Shown here: positions 1-11,645 of the stretch, in pieces | How positions within the stretch are numbered: the first letter of the stretch is position 1 | Layout of the letters: each line of letters begins with the position of its first letter | From: Buddleja alternifolia | Lineage: Eukaryota; Streptophyta; Magnoliopsida; Lamiales; Scrophulariaceae | NCBI GenBank assembly: GCA_019426215.1 | Contig: CM033405.1 | Location: 32,704,199 to 32,768,198 of the forward strand | Direction of reading: 5' to 3' | DNA length: 64,000 nt | Position numbers and translations under genes: made by a program | Notes under the pieces: model-generated | What the model was told of the DNA's origin: nothing | What the model saw: only the letters and a program-made list of their open reading frames with translations | The model's database searches: none

Positions 1-757
1 CTGAGTAATATATTTATAGAGTTACAAGAGAGAGAATACAAGAAAACCCTAAACTATAACGAAGGTAACAAATAAATAAGGTAATAAGAATATTAGTCTA
101 ACTAGGAAAGTAATAATAATACTAATCTAATTAGGAGAGCAATAATAATATCTAACACTCCCCCGCAGTCAAAACGTGAAAGTCTTGAACATTGAGACTG
201 AACTAAAAACCGAGAAAAGATGTTACGATAGTCCGGGCATAAAGAATGCTTAGTAGAGAGATTTTGACGAATACGTTTTTCAAGGTGGAGCAGTTTCGTC
301 TGGAAATCATTAAATAAGGCGGCGGTTCGACGAAGATGCTTCTCAATGTGGAGCAGTTTTGTCTGAAAACCATTAAATAAGACAGCGACTCCAAGTCCTT
401 GTTTTTCCAAGGGTGAGCGGCGACAACAGAAACAAAGATAAAAGAAAAAAAATTATCCTAAACTAAACTAGATAAGGTGCGCCGGACGGGGTCGGCGACT
501 TGAGGATGGCGGAAGCAAAAGATCGAGATACCATGGCTCGAAGCCAGGGCTCTGATACCATGTTAGATTAGAGAAAACTCCGTAGGGAACTTGTATTACT
601 GAGTAACATATTTATAGAGTTACAAGAGAGAGAGAATACAAGAAAACCCTAAACTATAAAGAAGGTAAAAGATAAATAAGGTAATAAGAATACTAGTCTA
701 ACGAGGAAAACAATAATAATACTAATTTAATTAGGAGAGCAATAATAATATCTAACA
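1..757 (-). mobile_element. TRIM-type non-autonomous LTR retrotransposon, cut by window edge
   Basis: Bases 1-157 and 561-757 are near-identical direct repeats, i.e. two LTRs of about 197 bp, the first missing its outer part beyond the window. Read on the minus strand the complete LTR runs TGTTAGAT...TCTAACA. It is followed by TGGTATCAGAGC (549-560), the usual initiator-tRNA primer site, and the other LTR is preceded by a purine-rich tract (gcgggggag, about 158-167). The roughly 400-bp interior has no gag or pol. The same LTR and interior family recurs at 37794-40304. Classification as a TRIM is inference from size and lack of coding capacity. Confidence 0.85.
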
Positions 758-880
758 TTCACACATGCAAGTTCTCGGTCTTTATGGCTGGTGAATGAAT
801 TCGGAAAAGGAACTCTTTATGAAGGTCAGCTATTGTGAGAATACATGATTCCTTGGTACTTTAATTTTTTTGCTATTTTA

Positions 881-1065
881 TTTTTTGGTTGCCTACCACA
901 GTATCCCGGGCATTGTCAGACTAATCTGTTGGTCGACCCGGGTCTCACACTTGGCCTGGTGGGCGAGTCTCCCAACGGGGGTAACTGCGTACACAAGGAA
1001 TCGAACTCGAGACCTTGCTTAAGCGGAACTGAGCTGCTTACCACTCGAACCAACCCCCGTTAGTA
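881..1065 (-). mobile_element. tRNA-derived SINE
   Basis: On the minus strand the head carries an A-box-like stretch (GGTTCGAGTGGTAAGC) and a B-box-like stretch (GAGTTCGATTCC) about 40 bases apart, the internal Pol III promoter layout of plant SINEs. The tail leads into T-rich sequence on the plus strand. Similar short sequences flank it (around 866-880 and 1066-1079, sharing tttt-tgctatt), a likely worn target-site duplication. The short ORF across it is not a gene. Confidence 0.72.
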
Positions 1066-1361
1066 TTTTTCTGCTATTAGTGTCTAACATTTTTTGTAAA
1101 GATAATTTTATTAAAAAATAAGTTACTATAATGATTAATTAAAATGTTCATTTTCATAAGGGAAAACAACGTATCATAAATAATAAACGAAGTCAGACAA
1201 ATTAGAAGCAACAATCTCGGAGGCAAATTAGAGTCATCCTCCTGATGAACTAATGTGCCTCTAATTAACAGATGAGCCCCATGGATATGTCCTCAATGAA
1301 CTTCTCAACACGCCTCTTGATTAAGAAATGCGCCTCTACTATTTTTGTAGAATGAATTTTT

Positions 1362-1572
1362 AAATTGTAAAACATTTTATTTTTTTAATTCTAGACGAAG
1401 GGGATACATTGACCCGACAAATCTGGGCCGATAGTTTTTAATCATGGGACACACATGTCCTATAAGATTCCAAATAAAGAGAGAAAGTCACAACTCGTGA
1501 TAGCCTGAAGTTGAACTCAAGACCTCCCACGTAAAAGTGGAAGCTAATACCACTTGGTTAACATGCCTTTGG
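1362..1572 (-). mobile_element. tRNA-derived SINE with 18-bp target duplication
   Basis: Flanked by the exact direct repeat tttgtagaatgaattttt at 1344-1361 and 1573-1590. On the minus strand it begins with an A-box-like AACCAAGTGGTATTAGC and a B-box-like GGTCTTGAGTTCAAC, then a body of about 150 bases ending in an A-rich tail. The perfect duplication makes a SINE insertion the clear reading. The head differs from the SINE at 881-1065, so it may be another subfamily. Confidence 0.85.
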
Positions 1573-1789
1573 TTTGTAGAATGAATTTTTCAAGTTATGC
1601 CAGACTGACCTAAACTCGGCTCCAAAATCCAATAAACAATAATCTGTATTCAAACTAATTGGATTCTCAAATTATAATAAAAAATTTGCCTTAAAAACCA
1701 AAATCTATATAGGATTATTCGAGATCTCAAATTATAGTCCAAATTATCACCTAAACTCGAACTCAATTGCAAAAATCCCTATCCAGACA

Positions 1790-3320
1790 ATTCGGATTCT
1801 CAAATTTTAATCCAATATATAGCCAGCCGGCAACACTTAACCTCAACAAACGCAAATTTTCTGTACCATTTAGAAATAGATGGCAAGTGAAAAAATGGGT
1901 GCCTTCTCATTAACAAATGCCCGACTGTCCTAAATGAATTTTTAAATGCGCCTTTACTATTCTTGTCAAATGAATTTTCCAAGTTAAGCCAGATTTTCTT
2001 AAATTCGACTAGAAAATCTAATTACCAAGAATCTCCATCCAGATCATCCGGATTCTTAAATTATAATTCACAATTTGTCTTAAAAACAAGAATCTCAACC
2101 TGGATCGTTTGAATTTTAAAAAAAAGGGAAAATTATTAAAACCCCGTAAAATTAAAAATTTTACATCCAAAAAACCCATGACAATATTTTTCAATCTTAA
2201 AAAAATCCATTTTACAAACTTTTCATTCAAAAAAACCCAAAAAATACTAAATTACCCTTAGTGCCTTAAGTTAAGAATTGATCAATCGATTTTTTTTCCA
2301 AAAAATTTCTTTTTGGAATCTCATATTGATAAATTGTATAAAGATGAATTTATTATTAATATTAAATATTTATATACTTTTATATAATTTATTTTTTTAT
2401 TTTAACTTGGTCATTATCCAAAAATATCCTTTTTAAATTTTTTTAAAAAGTTTAAATTTAAAATCATAATCAATATTAACCGTTAATACAAAAGTTCTAA
2501 ATAAGTAAATTTTTTTACAAAAGTATAATTGATCAATTTTTCATTTGTAAAGCTAAGAGCAATTAAGTCTATAATTTTATTAATCCTAAATCTTGGGTTT
2601 TTTAGAATGAAAAGTTGGTAAACTGGATTTTTGGATTAAAAAATATTATCATGGATTTTTTGGATATAAAAGTTTATTTTAAGGGTTTTTAGTAATTTTC
2701 TCTAAATTATAATATACAAGATGTATCCTCATTTAGACTCAAATCCAATTATAATAATTTCCAACTGGATCATTTGAATTCTCAATTTTTTCCCAATAAA
2801 TAGCAGGCTAGTAAGACCTAACCTAGACCAACTCGGATATTCTGTAACATTCTCTATTTACAAATAAACGGCAAGTGAATAAATGGGTGTCTCCTTATTA
2901 GCTAATGCACGACTGTCCTAAATGAATTTTTGAACGCGCCTTTACTATTCTTGTCAAATAAATTTTCCAAGTTAAGCCAGACTGTCCTAAACTTGACTCA
3001 AAATTCTAAATTAACAAGAATCTCCATCCAAATTATCCGGATTCTTAAATTATAATCCATAATCCGTCTTAAAAACAAGAATATCTATCCGGATCATTCA
3101 AATTTCAAATTACAATCCACAATATTTCCTAAATTCGACTCCAATTCAATTATAAGAATTTCCATCTGGATCACTCGAATTCTCAAATTTTTATCCAATA
3201 AATAGCCGGCTTGCAGGACCTAAACTCGACCAACTCAAATCTTCTAAAAAAATTCTCTCGACCAACTCAAATCTTGTGTAGTCATTCTCTGATAGACGAT
3301 AAGTGAATACATGAGTGGTA
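1790..3320. repeat. decayed tandem array of three related units
   Basis: A block running from ccaataaatagcc-like sequence through gactgtcctaaatgaattttt and aagaatctccatcca occurs at about 1798-2115 and 2787-3115, offset about 988 bases. A shorter third start lies at about 3179-3320. The first two units are separated by the foldback element at 2126-2701. No coding potential is seen. What the array derives from is unknown. Confidence 0.6.
2126..2701. mobile_element. foldback / TIR element (MITE-like)
   Basis: The first about 110 bases (ggaaaattattaaaaccc, then acatccaaaaaacccatg) match the reverse complement of the last about 110 bases (ending ttttagtaattttctc). The centre is AT-rich and non-coding. 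The long inverted repeats suggest a Mutator-like or foldback MITE. I could not find a convincing target duplication. Confidence 0.6.
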
Positions 3321-3619
3321 CAATGACATCAACTGGGTAAGCCTAGCTGTAGCCCGCTGAAAATGGAAGCCCAAGCCCAAAAGTACAATCTCTGCTTATG
3401 ACAAGTTTCATTTCAACGTCAAGCCTGAGTGGAAAGTCCAACAGACTGAAGAGCAAGACAAAGACTCCCTGCTTACTTTTAAGGTCTCTCTCCCTCTCAC
3501 TCTCTTTCTCTCTCTCTTGTTGGACGAATTTACCCTCCATGTGAGGGGTAAACTTAGTAAAATAAAATAAAATGAAAATTGGGGGATGTAATACAATGAA
3601 ATAGAGTGATTTAATTAAA

Positions 3620-5118
3620 CGGAAAATTGCATATAACCCCCCTGCGTTATCGTTTTTTTGCTGAAAACCCCCTTATATCAATTTTTTTGCACGAAACCCC
3701 CTTGTGTCAGTCTAAATCGTGCACACTCTCCCCCTGTCATTAATCTGCCGTTAAAAATTCTAATGTCGTCAACTTTTGGGTTGAAATGACTGCTATGTAA
3801 GGTTTGATTTAGAGTTAAATGCACTTTTGACCCCCAACATTGTGTCTCTTGTACCATTTACCCCCCACACAATTGAATTTAGTAATATCATTTTTTCTTT
3901 ATGGTTTCATTAATTTTCTTTTGATCTTAGTTCCAGTCATATTGTTTTACTTAAAAGTTCATATTTCTTTTTCAAAAAATAAAAAACAAAATTAAAAAAT
4001 TCAGAAAAATAATTTTGTATAGCAAATAATCAAAAAAATAAAAATAAAATAAAATAGTCCCTTACATTGTGTCTCATGTACCATTTACCCCCAACACAAT
4101 TGAATTTAGTAATATCATTTTTCCTTTATGGTTTTATTAATTTTTTTTATTTTAGTTCCAATCATATTTTTTTTACTTAAAAGTTCATATTTCTTTTCCA
4201 AAAATTAAAAAACAAAATTAAAAAATTCAGAAAAATAATTATGTATAAAAAATAATCAGAAAAATAAAAATAAAATAGTTTGAACATGGGGGATAAAAAT
4301 CAGAAATAAATTTTCTTTTTTCTATCTCCTCTTCTTGATGTTTTTCTTTAAATCCAAAAAGAATTATTAAAATATTGAAAATATTTGAAAAATAAAAAAC
4401 AAAAAAATCGTAACAATAAAAATTGCAGAAATTTTTTGAAACATCTTCTTAAATCAACAAAAAAATTCAAAATTTTGAAAGAAAAAATCAAAAGACATTC
4501 AAAAAATATTGGAGAATTTAAAAAAAATCAGAAAATTAAATAAATTAAGAAACAAATTAGGGAAAAACCGAAAAAAACAACAACAAAGGAAAAAAAATAA
4601 AAAAAATAAGTTAAACCCTCCGGACTAGTTTAGGTGGCAGGGGTGTCGACCTTTTGAGGGGAAAGAAGAAGGGATCAATGGAAAAAAGGAAAAAGAAAAA
4701 AAGAATAAAGGAAAAGGAAAAAAAGAACAAAGAAAATAATAATAAACTAATAATACTAAAAGTTATAGATTAGGTTTTGGTAACCCATATCCATTATATC
4801 ATACCCAATAAATTTTATCCAAACTAGTTTTTTGTTTAATTTTTTTTATTTAAATTAGAAGGAAAGAAGGCCAAAATGTTATGTACTAAATATTGTAAGG
4901 GCATAATAGTCAATTTGATATGGTATTTATGGTTAAAAATGCCAAAATGGACCAAAATTCGCACACCCCCGTGTACAAGCCGCTCAGTTAAATTTGGACG
5001 GCAGGGGGTTTTCGTGAATAACTTATATGATCACAAGGGGGCACCAGGCAAAAAAATTAACATAGGGTGGTTTTCAGCCAAAAAACGATAACACAGGGGG
5101 GTTATATGTAATTTTTCC
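3620..5118. mobile_element. Mutator-like non-autonomous TIR element (1.5 kb)
   Basis: Both ends carry the same inverted sequence of at least 100 bases: ggaaaattgcatataaccc at 3621 and its mirror ending ggttatatgtaatttttcc at 5118. The 9-bp direct repeat ttaattaaa flanks it at 3611-3619 and 5119-5127. Long TIRs plus a 9-bp duplication are the hallmark of Mutator-like elements. The interior is AT-rich and lacks a transposase. It holds an imperfect internal duplication of about 240 bases (about 3830-3960 and 4065-4200, both with caattgaatttagtaatatc). Confidence 0.88.
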
Positions 5119-5545
5119 TTAATTAAAATATTTAGGTAATCAATTAAATTTGATTAAATAAGATATATTGCACCATGATATCGATATCGAATTAAATATA
5201 TATTTTTTCAAAAATTGAAACGGAGTATTCATCTAATAGATTATAACCGTTTAAATTCGATTAAATCATACCTGGACACCAGTTTAAATTAAATTCAACT
5301 GAATACGATAATTATGATTTCGATTGATAGTTTTCCTCATTTTTCTTATTGGGAGAATCTAATAAAACCGGACTCTTAATGAAGGCTACCATATATATAT
5401 ATTTCAAGCGTATAACTTTTGCTTTTGTAAGTGATTTCATTAAAATGTTCTTTCATTGCAACTTGTAACCAGGATCAACTTATTCACCAACATATAGTTT
5501 CTATTGACAAGTTCATCTGCAGATACTCATTAGAAGAGGAAAAAA

Positions 5546-6592
5546 ATGGTCGATTGGTCTCGGCTTCCATACGATCTAATCGTATCAATTGCAAATAAAT
5601 TGCTCGATGTTGGAGATTTCGTTGTGCTCTCCTCTGTTTGTCATAATTGGCGTTTAGTCTACAAGAACAAAGCCTGGAAACCCCATCATCGAATCCCATG
5701 GCTCATGCTCAATGAGTGCTACGACCAGGAGCATAATGTTATCAAAAGACAATTTTGCAGTCCGTCGACGTTCAAGATTTACAGCTTACCACTTCCAGAA
5801 GCTTCCGGAAGCAAATGTTGGGGAACTTCTCATGGGTGGATCGTGGCATTTAACCAAGATTTCAGTGTTCGACTCCTCGACCCAATTTCTCGAGCCTCGA
5901 TCGATCTTCCTCCAAATTCCATGCTAAGGAACAACAATGATTGGTTTTCTGCCATACAAAAAGCCATTGTCTTAAAACTTCATGATAAGTTTGTAGTAAT
6001 GATCATCTACAAACATAATAGGGCTTTGGCTTTCTCTAGAGACGGAGATAATGATTGGACTTCAGTAAGTTTCCCTTTTCCCGTTGATCTCTTGCACGTT
6101 GTGTGCGTAGAAGATGAAATATTTGCAATCACAATGCTTGGAACGTTAATGCTTATTGATATTGATGGTCCCGACGAGCCAACAACACACTTTGTAGCTT
6201 CACCACCAGAAGACGAAGAGGGTTGGTTGAATATATACTTGGTAGAGGCTGAGGACAATCTTTTGCTTGTATTCTTCTACGAACATGATATTTTCAGAGT
6301 GTATGTGCTTGATTCATTTGAAGAGGAGTGGATACCGTTGGAGGAATTTGGTGACACCGTTTTGTTGGTGGATGATTATGATTGTATTTCGGTTTCTGGT
6401 TATGGATATTTGAAAGGTAGTAGGATCTACTTCGTGGAGGATAACTCGAGCTCGTTATTGGATTTGGAGGGTCCGCAGATGGTGTATTTGACTGTGAATA
6501 ATGTCAAGGATTGCTCAAGTGAAATTTTCTGGATTTGTGATGGTTCTCCACTCTACAATTGCCCTGTGTGGATGGTGCCCAAATTGTGGTAG
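5546..6592 (+). CDS. F-box protein with DUF295-type C-terminal domain
   Basis: A single uninterrupted reading frame of 348 codons starts at an ATG in AT-rich leader (aaaaaatggtc). The N-terminus is an F-box (residues about 4-40: WSRLPYDLIVSIANKLL, then a VLSSVCHNWR helix), which binds SKP1/ASK in SCF ubiquitin ligases. The remainder resembles the DUF295 beta-propeller-like domain of the large plant F-box/DUF295 family (LPLPEASGSKCWGTSHGWI, FSVRLLDPISRASIDLP, SFEEEWIPLEEFGDTVLLV). Length and lack of introns fit that family. The substrate is unknown. It lies alone between a Mutator-like element and an LTR element, and no lesion is visible. This family expands and decays quickly, so expression should not be assumed. 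Confidence 0.88.
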   Translation: MVDWSRLPYDLIVSIANKLLDVGDFVVLSSVCHNWRLVYKNKAWKPHHRIPWLMLNECYDQEHNVIKRQFCSPSTFKIYSLPLPEASGSKCWGTSHGWIVAFNQDFSVRLLDPISRASIDLPPNSMLRNNNDWFSAIQKAIVLKLHDKFVVMIIYKHNRALAFSRDGDNDWTSVSFPFPVDLLHVVCVEDEIFAITMLGTLMLIDIDGPDEPTTHFVASPPEDEEGWLNIYLVEAEDNLLLVFFYEHDIFRVYVLDSFEEEWIPLEEFGDTVLLVDDYDCISVSGYGYLKGSRIYFVEDNSSSLLDLEGPQMVYLTVNNVKDCSSEIFWICDGSPLYNCPVWMVPKLW

Positions 6593-6780
6593 GGATAGAT
6601 ATTTGTGTGTTCTTAATTGTTTACATTTGTAATGGTGTCACAGATCAATGTTTTGAAAATGGACCATTTATTGAATTTAAAAGTCAAGTGGGTTGAGGTT
6701 TGGTGGTTCAATTGGCTAGTGAACTGAAATCGAACTAATAATGTCATAATTATGTAACAAATAATTAGTAGTAATATACT

Positions 6781-6784
<4 letters not shown>

Positions 6785-6831
<47 letters not shown>

Positions 6832-9147
6832 ATTTGTGTGGAGATGATTTCAAATAGCCATGGAAAATGCCAAGAAAATTGACCAAAGGAAGACAAAATA
6901 GATCTGAGATGGGTCGGGATAGATCCGGGGTTGAAATAAGGATCGGAATAGACGTGAGGCGTGCACAGTTGCGCCCAGGCGCCAGTATGGGCGCCCAAGT
7001 GCCCACCGTGGTGCCCAGGAGCGGATTTACGAACCTGTACGCGCGTTTTGACAAGTTTTGGCTAGTTTCTTGTCTTGGGGTGCAAGTATGGCGGATTTTG
7101 GCATATTTAAGTCCTAAATTGATTAGAATTACTTCCTACTGTGTTTAGAAATTATTCCCTTTGTTAATTAGGATTGTTTTCCTAATTTGTTAGGGTTTAG
7201 GTCTTCTCCACTACTATAAATATGAGAACTCTACTTGTAATTCATTGATGTACTTTGATTCACTCATTGAGAAATAAAGATGTAGTCTAGGTTGGCTCGT
7301 GCACGTAGGCAAGTTATGTCGAACCACGTTAAAAATCTCGTGTTTTTCATCTTCATGTTTAGGCTTAGATTTCTCATTTCTTGTTTATTCTTCGTGCTCT
7401 GATGCTACCATCCTTAACAACTGGTATTAGAGCCATAGGTTGCAGATTTAGGAAAAGTGTGTTTTAAATCTAGATCTATTGGAAAACGTTTTGGTTAAAC
7501 GCGGATTTTGTCGTGGGAACGATGGTAGATCGTCAACCAAAGAAGAGTAATCCCGTTGAACATTAACGAGGAAACGTTGAAAAATCATGGTGCCAGAAGT
7601 TGAGACAGATCCGTAGCAGCAGACGCAGATTTGTGTTACCGGGTGGATAGACACAAAGCCAGTGGGAGCAGTTGCGATGCCAGAGGCAAATCTGTAGAGC
7701 CAAAGGTCAGAGTGCAAATTCGTGTTTTCGAGAGAGAGCAAACGAGTTGCTAGATTGAGGGGGCAGAGTTATGGTGCCAAGAAAGCAAATCCACCGAGCC
7801 AGAGGTCAGAGTGACAGAATCGATAACCGAAAGGGTAGAGCCGTGTAGTCAAGAGACCAGAGGGCAAGGTTGTGAAGGGGTGACCACGTAGAGAGAAACC
7901 ATGAAGACAGGAAGCGGTGCCGAGAGGGGTTGACCGTGGAGTCAGAAGTCATGGAGGCAGGATGAGAAAACTGGGTAGGTAGATTCGCAGAGCAGTGGGT
8001 TTTTTTTGGAAGAGGGATGTGACATAGCTCGTGGAGTGGGAGCTCGAGCAGATGTGTCAGTGATCCGAGTTGGCCATTGAAAAACCAAATAGGCGGATGG
8101 ATCAGACATAACTCATGCAGGGGCATGGAGCAAATGTGTGAGGGATCCGAGATTGCCGTTGAAAAAGTCCTTGGTGGAAAAATGTCAATAGACAGGTTGA
8201 CCGAGGCGGTTTGGGTTGTGACATGTTCAGGTTTTAGAGTAACCTATATCCGAGGGTCAGTTGGACCGAGATGGATATGCCACGATATTCAGGAGTTGGC
8301 TGATCACCAAAAGAATAGGGTAGTGGTGAGGGTTCAAATAGAGGAAACAATGTTCACATAGAGAGTTCGTCAAGTGGGTGACACTAGAGGACGAATGAAT
8401 TGACGAGACATGGAGAGGTCTCGAGGTTTGATCTCCATTGGGTTTGGGTATGTGTTCGACTAGACTAAGGTTCACTTAGGAAAAGTGAAGGGATGATTCA
8501 AGTTGAGTTCGAGAATTTGAAGATCATTCTCCAAGTGGGAGATTGATGGGTTTGTGTGGAGATGATTTCAAATAGCCATGGAAAATGCCAAGAAAATTGA
8601 CCAAAGGAAGACAAAATAGATCCAAGATGGGTCGGGATAGATCCAGGGTTGAAATAAGGGTCGGAATAGACCGGAGTCGCAAAGGAGTCGAAAAACAGAG
8701 TGGGAGCAGTGTGAGGCGCGCACAGTTGCGCCTACGCGCCTAGAGGGTAGCGCCCAGGTGCGCACTGTGGCGCCCAGGAGCGGATTTACGAACCTATACG
8801 CGCGTTTTGACGAGTTTTGGCGAGTTTTTTGTCTTGGGGTGCAAGTATGGCGGATTTTGGCATATTTGAGTCCTAGATTAATTAAAATTACTTCCTATTG
8901 TGTTTAGAAATTATTCCCTTTGTTAATTAGGATGATTTTCCTAATTTGTTAAGGTTTAGGTCTTCTCCACTAATATAAATATGAAATATACTCTGATATT
9001 GAGAAATAAAAATGTAGTCTAGATTGGATCGTGGATGTAAACAAGTTATGCCGAACCACGTTAAAAATCTCGAGTTTTTTATCTTCATGTTTAGGCTTAG
9101 ATTTCTCGTTTCTTGTTTATTTTTCGTGCTCTGATGCTATCATCCCT

Positions 9148-9211
<64 letters not shown>
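6785..9211. repeat. (TA)n microsatellite split by an LTR element
   Basis: An AT dinucleotide run at about 6785-6825 resumes at 9152 as (TA)n and grades into (TG)n to about 9211. The LTR element at 6826-9151 sits exactly between the two halves. Confidence 0.85.
6826..9151 (+). mobile_element. non-autonomous LTR retrotransposon (2.3 kb)
   Basis: LTRs lie at 6826-7419 (594 bp) and 8544-9151 (608 bp). Both start TGATGG and end TAACA, and they share long stretches such as ggagatgatttcaaatagcc. A primer site (TGGTATTAGAGC, 7422-7433, one change from the common form) follows the first LTR. A purine-rich tract (ccaagtgggagat) precedes the second. The 1.1 kb interior has no gag, protease or polymerase. 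The LTRs differ by indels: the first lacks about 36 bases present in the second, and the second lacks a TATA-region stretch. The flanking duplication is atata, inside the microsatellite. Confidence 0.85.
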
Positions 9212-10690
9212 ATCAAACATTTTCGACAATGGCAATAATTGAAAATTTTAATTAAATTCAATATGGTTGACATTCTGAATCAATCTGGTTTGTTGAAAAA
9301 TAACATGGTGCAAAATAATTAAAATAATGATTTACTCATTATTAAAACCAAGTCACAAATAATTTTCATTACTAGTAAATGGTGAAAAAGTATGGATTAA
9401 AATCACTTTTCCCCTTGTACTATGTGATTGCTTTATATCAAGTACCCGTTTTACTAGTAAAAACTTTAAATGCTCTCCGAAACTTTAAATTATGGATCGA
9501 AATACCATCAATCTATGTAAAATGACAAATTCACGTTATATTATAATCGTATAGTAATTTGCCCCCTATAATCAAAGTTCATTTAACCCCAAATTTATGC
9601 AATGTCAATTTTATTAAATAAATCAACCTCGATTAAATCTAAGTTAAATAAATATAAGAATATGATTGAGAGAGAAGACACAGTGTCCTTCAAATTATTT
9701 CATATATAATTTATATGACTGCCATTGTATGTATTTTTGGACTCGTATTACATAATTCCTCAATATATAAATTCAAAACAAAAATATATTTACAATATAA
9801 ATAAAATGATTAACTTTAAACTTGAAAACTAAAAGATAATTTTTTAATCTAAAAGTTCTTTGGTATTTAACGCTGCTTCGTTTTTGAGGAAACATTCATT
9901 TTTGAGGAAACAGTCAAATCTTATTATAATATTTAAAATGAATCCAAACCCATGGTTCCATCTCTTTCTTATGTGAACTTGAGGTGGACAAGTTATTTTT
10001 GCTCCTTTGTGCCATATCGATACAATTCCATATTTAAGCCATTTATTTGAAATACGCTTTATTATGTCTATTAGCTTTCTCTCTCATCTTCATTATGTAA
10101 TATTTATGGCCACGTAATTTAAGTTCAATTTTAATGCCACAAATTACTAAGTTCAATTTTAATGCCACAAATTACTATAATGCTGAAATCAAAACAAAAC
10201 CTACGTTATTCATAATTTTTTGACACATATAAAAATGAACTACCTTATATAGTATTATTATCAATTGTTTCAATGTTTTAATAGCAACATTTATTTCATT
10301 TTCTATTATGCTTTGTATATTATATATTTTAATAAGTTATCTTTGGAAAATTATTTTATGTTATTTTGATTCCAATTAAGATCCCTAATTCAATTGCGGT
10401 CAAAATCTTTTACTGAAATAAAGAATATAAATCTTTTCTTATTTCATACAAATTCAGAATTGATATGGAAATTATTGATTTAATCCACTAAATGCATAAA
10501 CATTACTTCTATTAATTTCGTGGCAATGACACATGATCTGCCTTCTAGGATTTGAATCCAAAAATGATGATAGACACTTTCCTTATTTTCTTATGGTAAA
10601 TATGATTCTTTCCTTAATTTAAGGCAATAATTTCAAATAATTATCTATGTATACATGATTATTAGTCATGGTTTACTCCCTAAATTGAAC
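9212..10690. other. AT-rich intergenic stretch with a 28-bp tandem duplication
   Basis: No credible coding region or RNA gene was seen. A 28-base unit (aagttcaattttaatgccac...) is repeated head-to-tail at 10121-10148 and 10149-10176. Confidence 0.5.
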
Positions 10691-10854
10691 CGGAACGGAT
10701 CTTCTATCCCACAATTGTGCCACAATGGTGTCACATCATTGTGGGATTGACAAGTGTCCATTTAATTTGAATTATTATTAACAGTTTTTTTAAAATGGAC
10801 ACTTGTCAATTCCAAAATAATGTGACACCATTGTGGGATAGAAGATCCGTTCCG
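10691..10854. mobile_element. Mutator-type MITE with 9-bp target duplication
   Basis: A 164-bp near-palindrome. The left arm cggaacggatcttctatccc matches the reverse complement of the right arm over about 75 bases, including tgacaagtgtccattt. The 9-bp direct repeat aaattgaac flanks it at 10682-10690 and 10855-10863. The short size, long TIRs and 9-bp duplication indicate a Mutator-derived MITE. A transcript would form a long hairpin. Confidence 0.9.
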
Positions 10855-11033
10855 AAATTGAACTACTTAAATATTGCTTTTAGTAACGTTTCCTCATAGC
10901 AATTATGACTCCATTTCCAATGCTATTATATAATCCTCATTTTGTCCTATGGATGCATCTGCGCAAATTAGTTTAATCTTTTGATATCTTTGTTCCTTCT
11001 AATTTATCATATTTAGTGTGTCATTTTTTTCGG

Positions 11034-11625
11034 TAATTTTCCAAATTGTTGTGCTTTTCTATACAGAGGGAGCTCCGAAGCTCGTGCCTCAAAAAAAATC
11101 TGATCTTTCTCTCTCTCTTCGTCTCTTCTAAACCTAGTCTTCTTTTTTCTTCTATTTTCTTCCGCCGCGATGGCTTGATAAAACAGTCATCTACTTCACC
11201 ACTGTTACCACCACCATCGTCGGCGAGTTGGGTTGGAGCATCTAAAGATACATCTCCAAATCTGACGAGACGGATATGGATCTAAAGAAACAAAGACAGA
11301 TCTGACGAGATAAAAGCGGGTGATTCTTAAGTTTTTAATTTTATATAGCGTTTTAGATATTTTGTTTAGTATTTTGTTTTCTCTCGTATGAGAGTTTGAT
11401 TTCTCTTTCGAATAAAATTTTCATCTCTCCTTGAATAGGAGTTGCACAAGAATTTTCTTGTGTTCGTTTGTGAATTTTTAAGATTTGTTATCTTCAAGAA
11501 CTTGATAGTTGGTGTTTCAGATGTTCTTACTACATCGTTTGAATCGATATGAATTGTATTGTTCCAAGCATTGTAAACTTTCGATTGAATGATATATATG
11601 ACCGATTTTTTTTCAATAAAAAAAA
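11034..11625 (+). mobile_element. non-LTR retroposon copy 1 (family shared with 35557-36091)
   Basis: About 590 bases with a CT-rich 5' end, three TCTGACGAGA-like motifs and an A-rich 3' tail (11617-11625). It is bounded by an imperfect duplication (agtgtgtcatttttttc at 11015 and agtgtatcatttttttc at 11626). An inverted relative at 35557-36091 has its own perfect duplication, so this is a mobile family. No ORF fits reverse transcriptase and no clear Pol III boxes are seen. It is probably a non-autonomous LINE-mobilised element or an amplified retro-transcript. Confidence 0.7.
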
Positions 11626-11645
11626 AGTGTATCATTTTTTTCAGT

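Noticed and set aside
1021..1060. Possible tRNA gene on the minus strand
   Set aside because: A- and B-box-like text is present but no cloverleaf can be closed and the body continues as a SINE with a duplication.
845..1063. 72-codon frame
   Set aside because: Lies across a SINE. The reading comes from the tRNA-like head.
7448..8475. Several 70-106-codon frames on both strands
   Set aside because: Interior of the non-autonomous LTR element. No gag, protease or RT motif in any of them.
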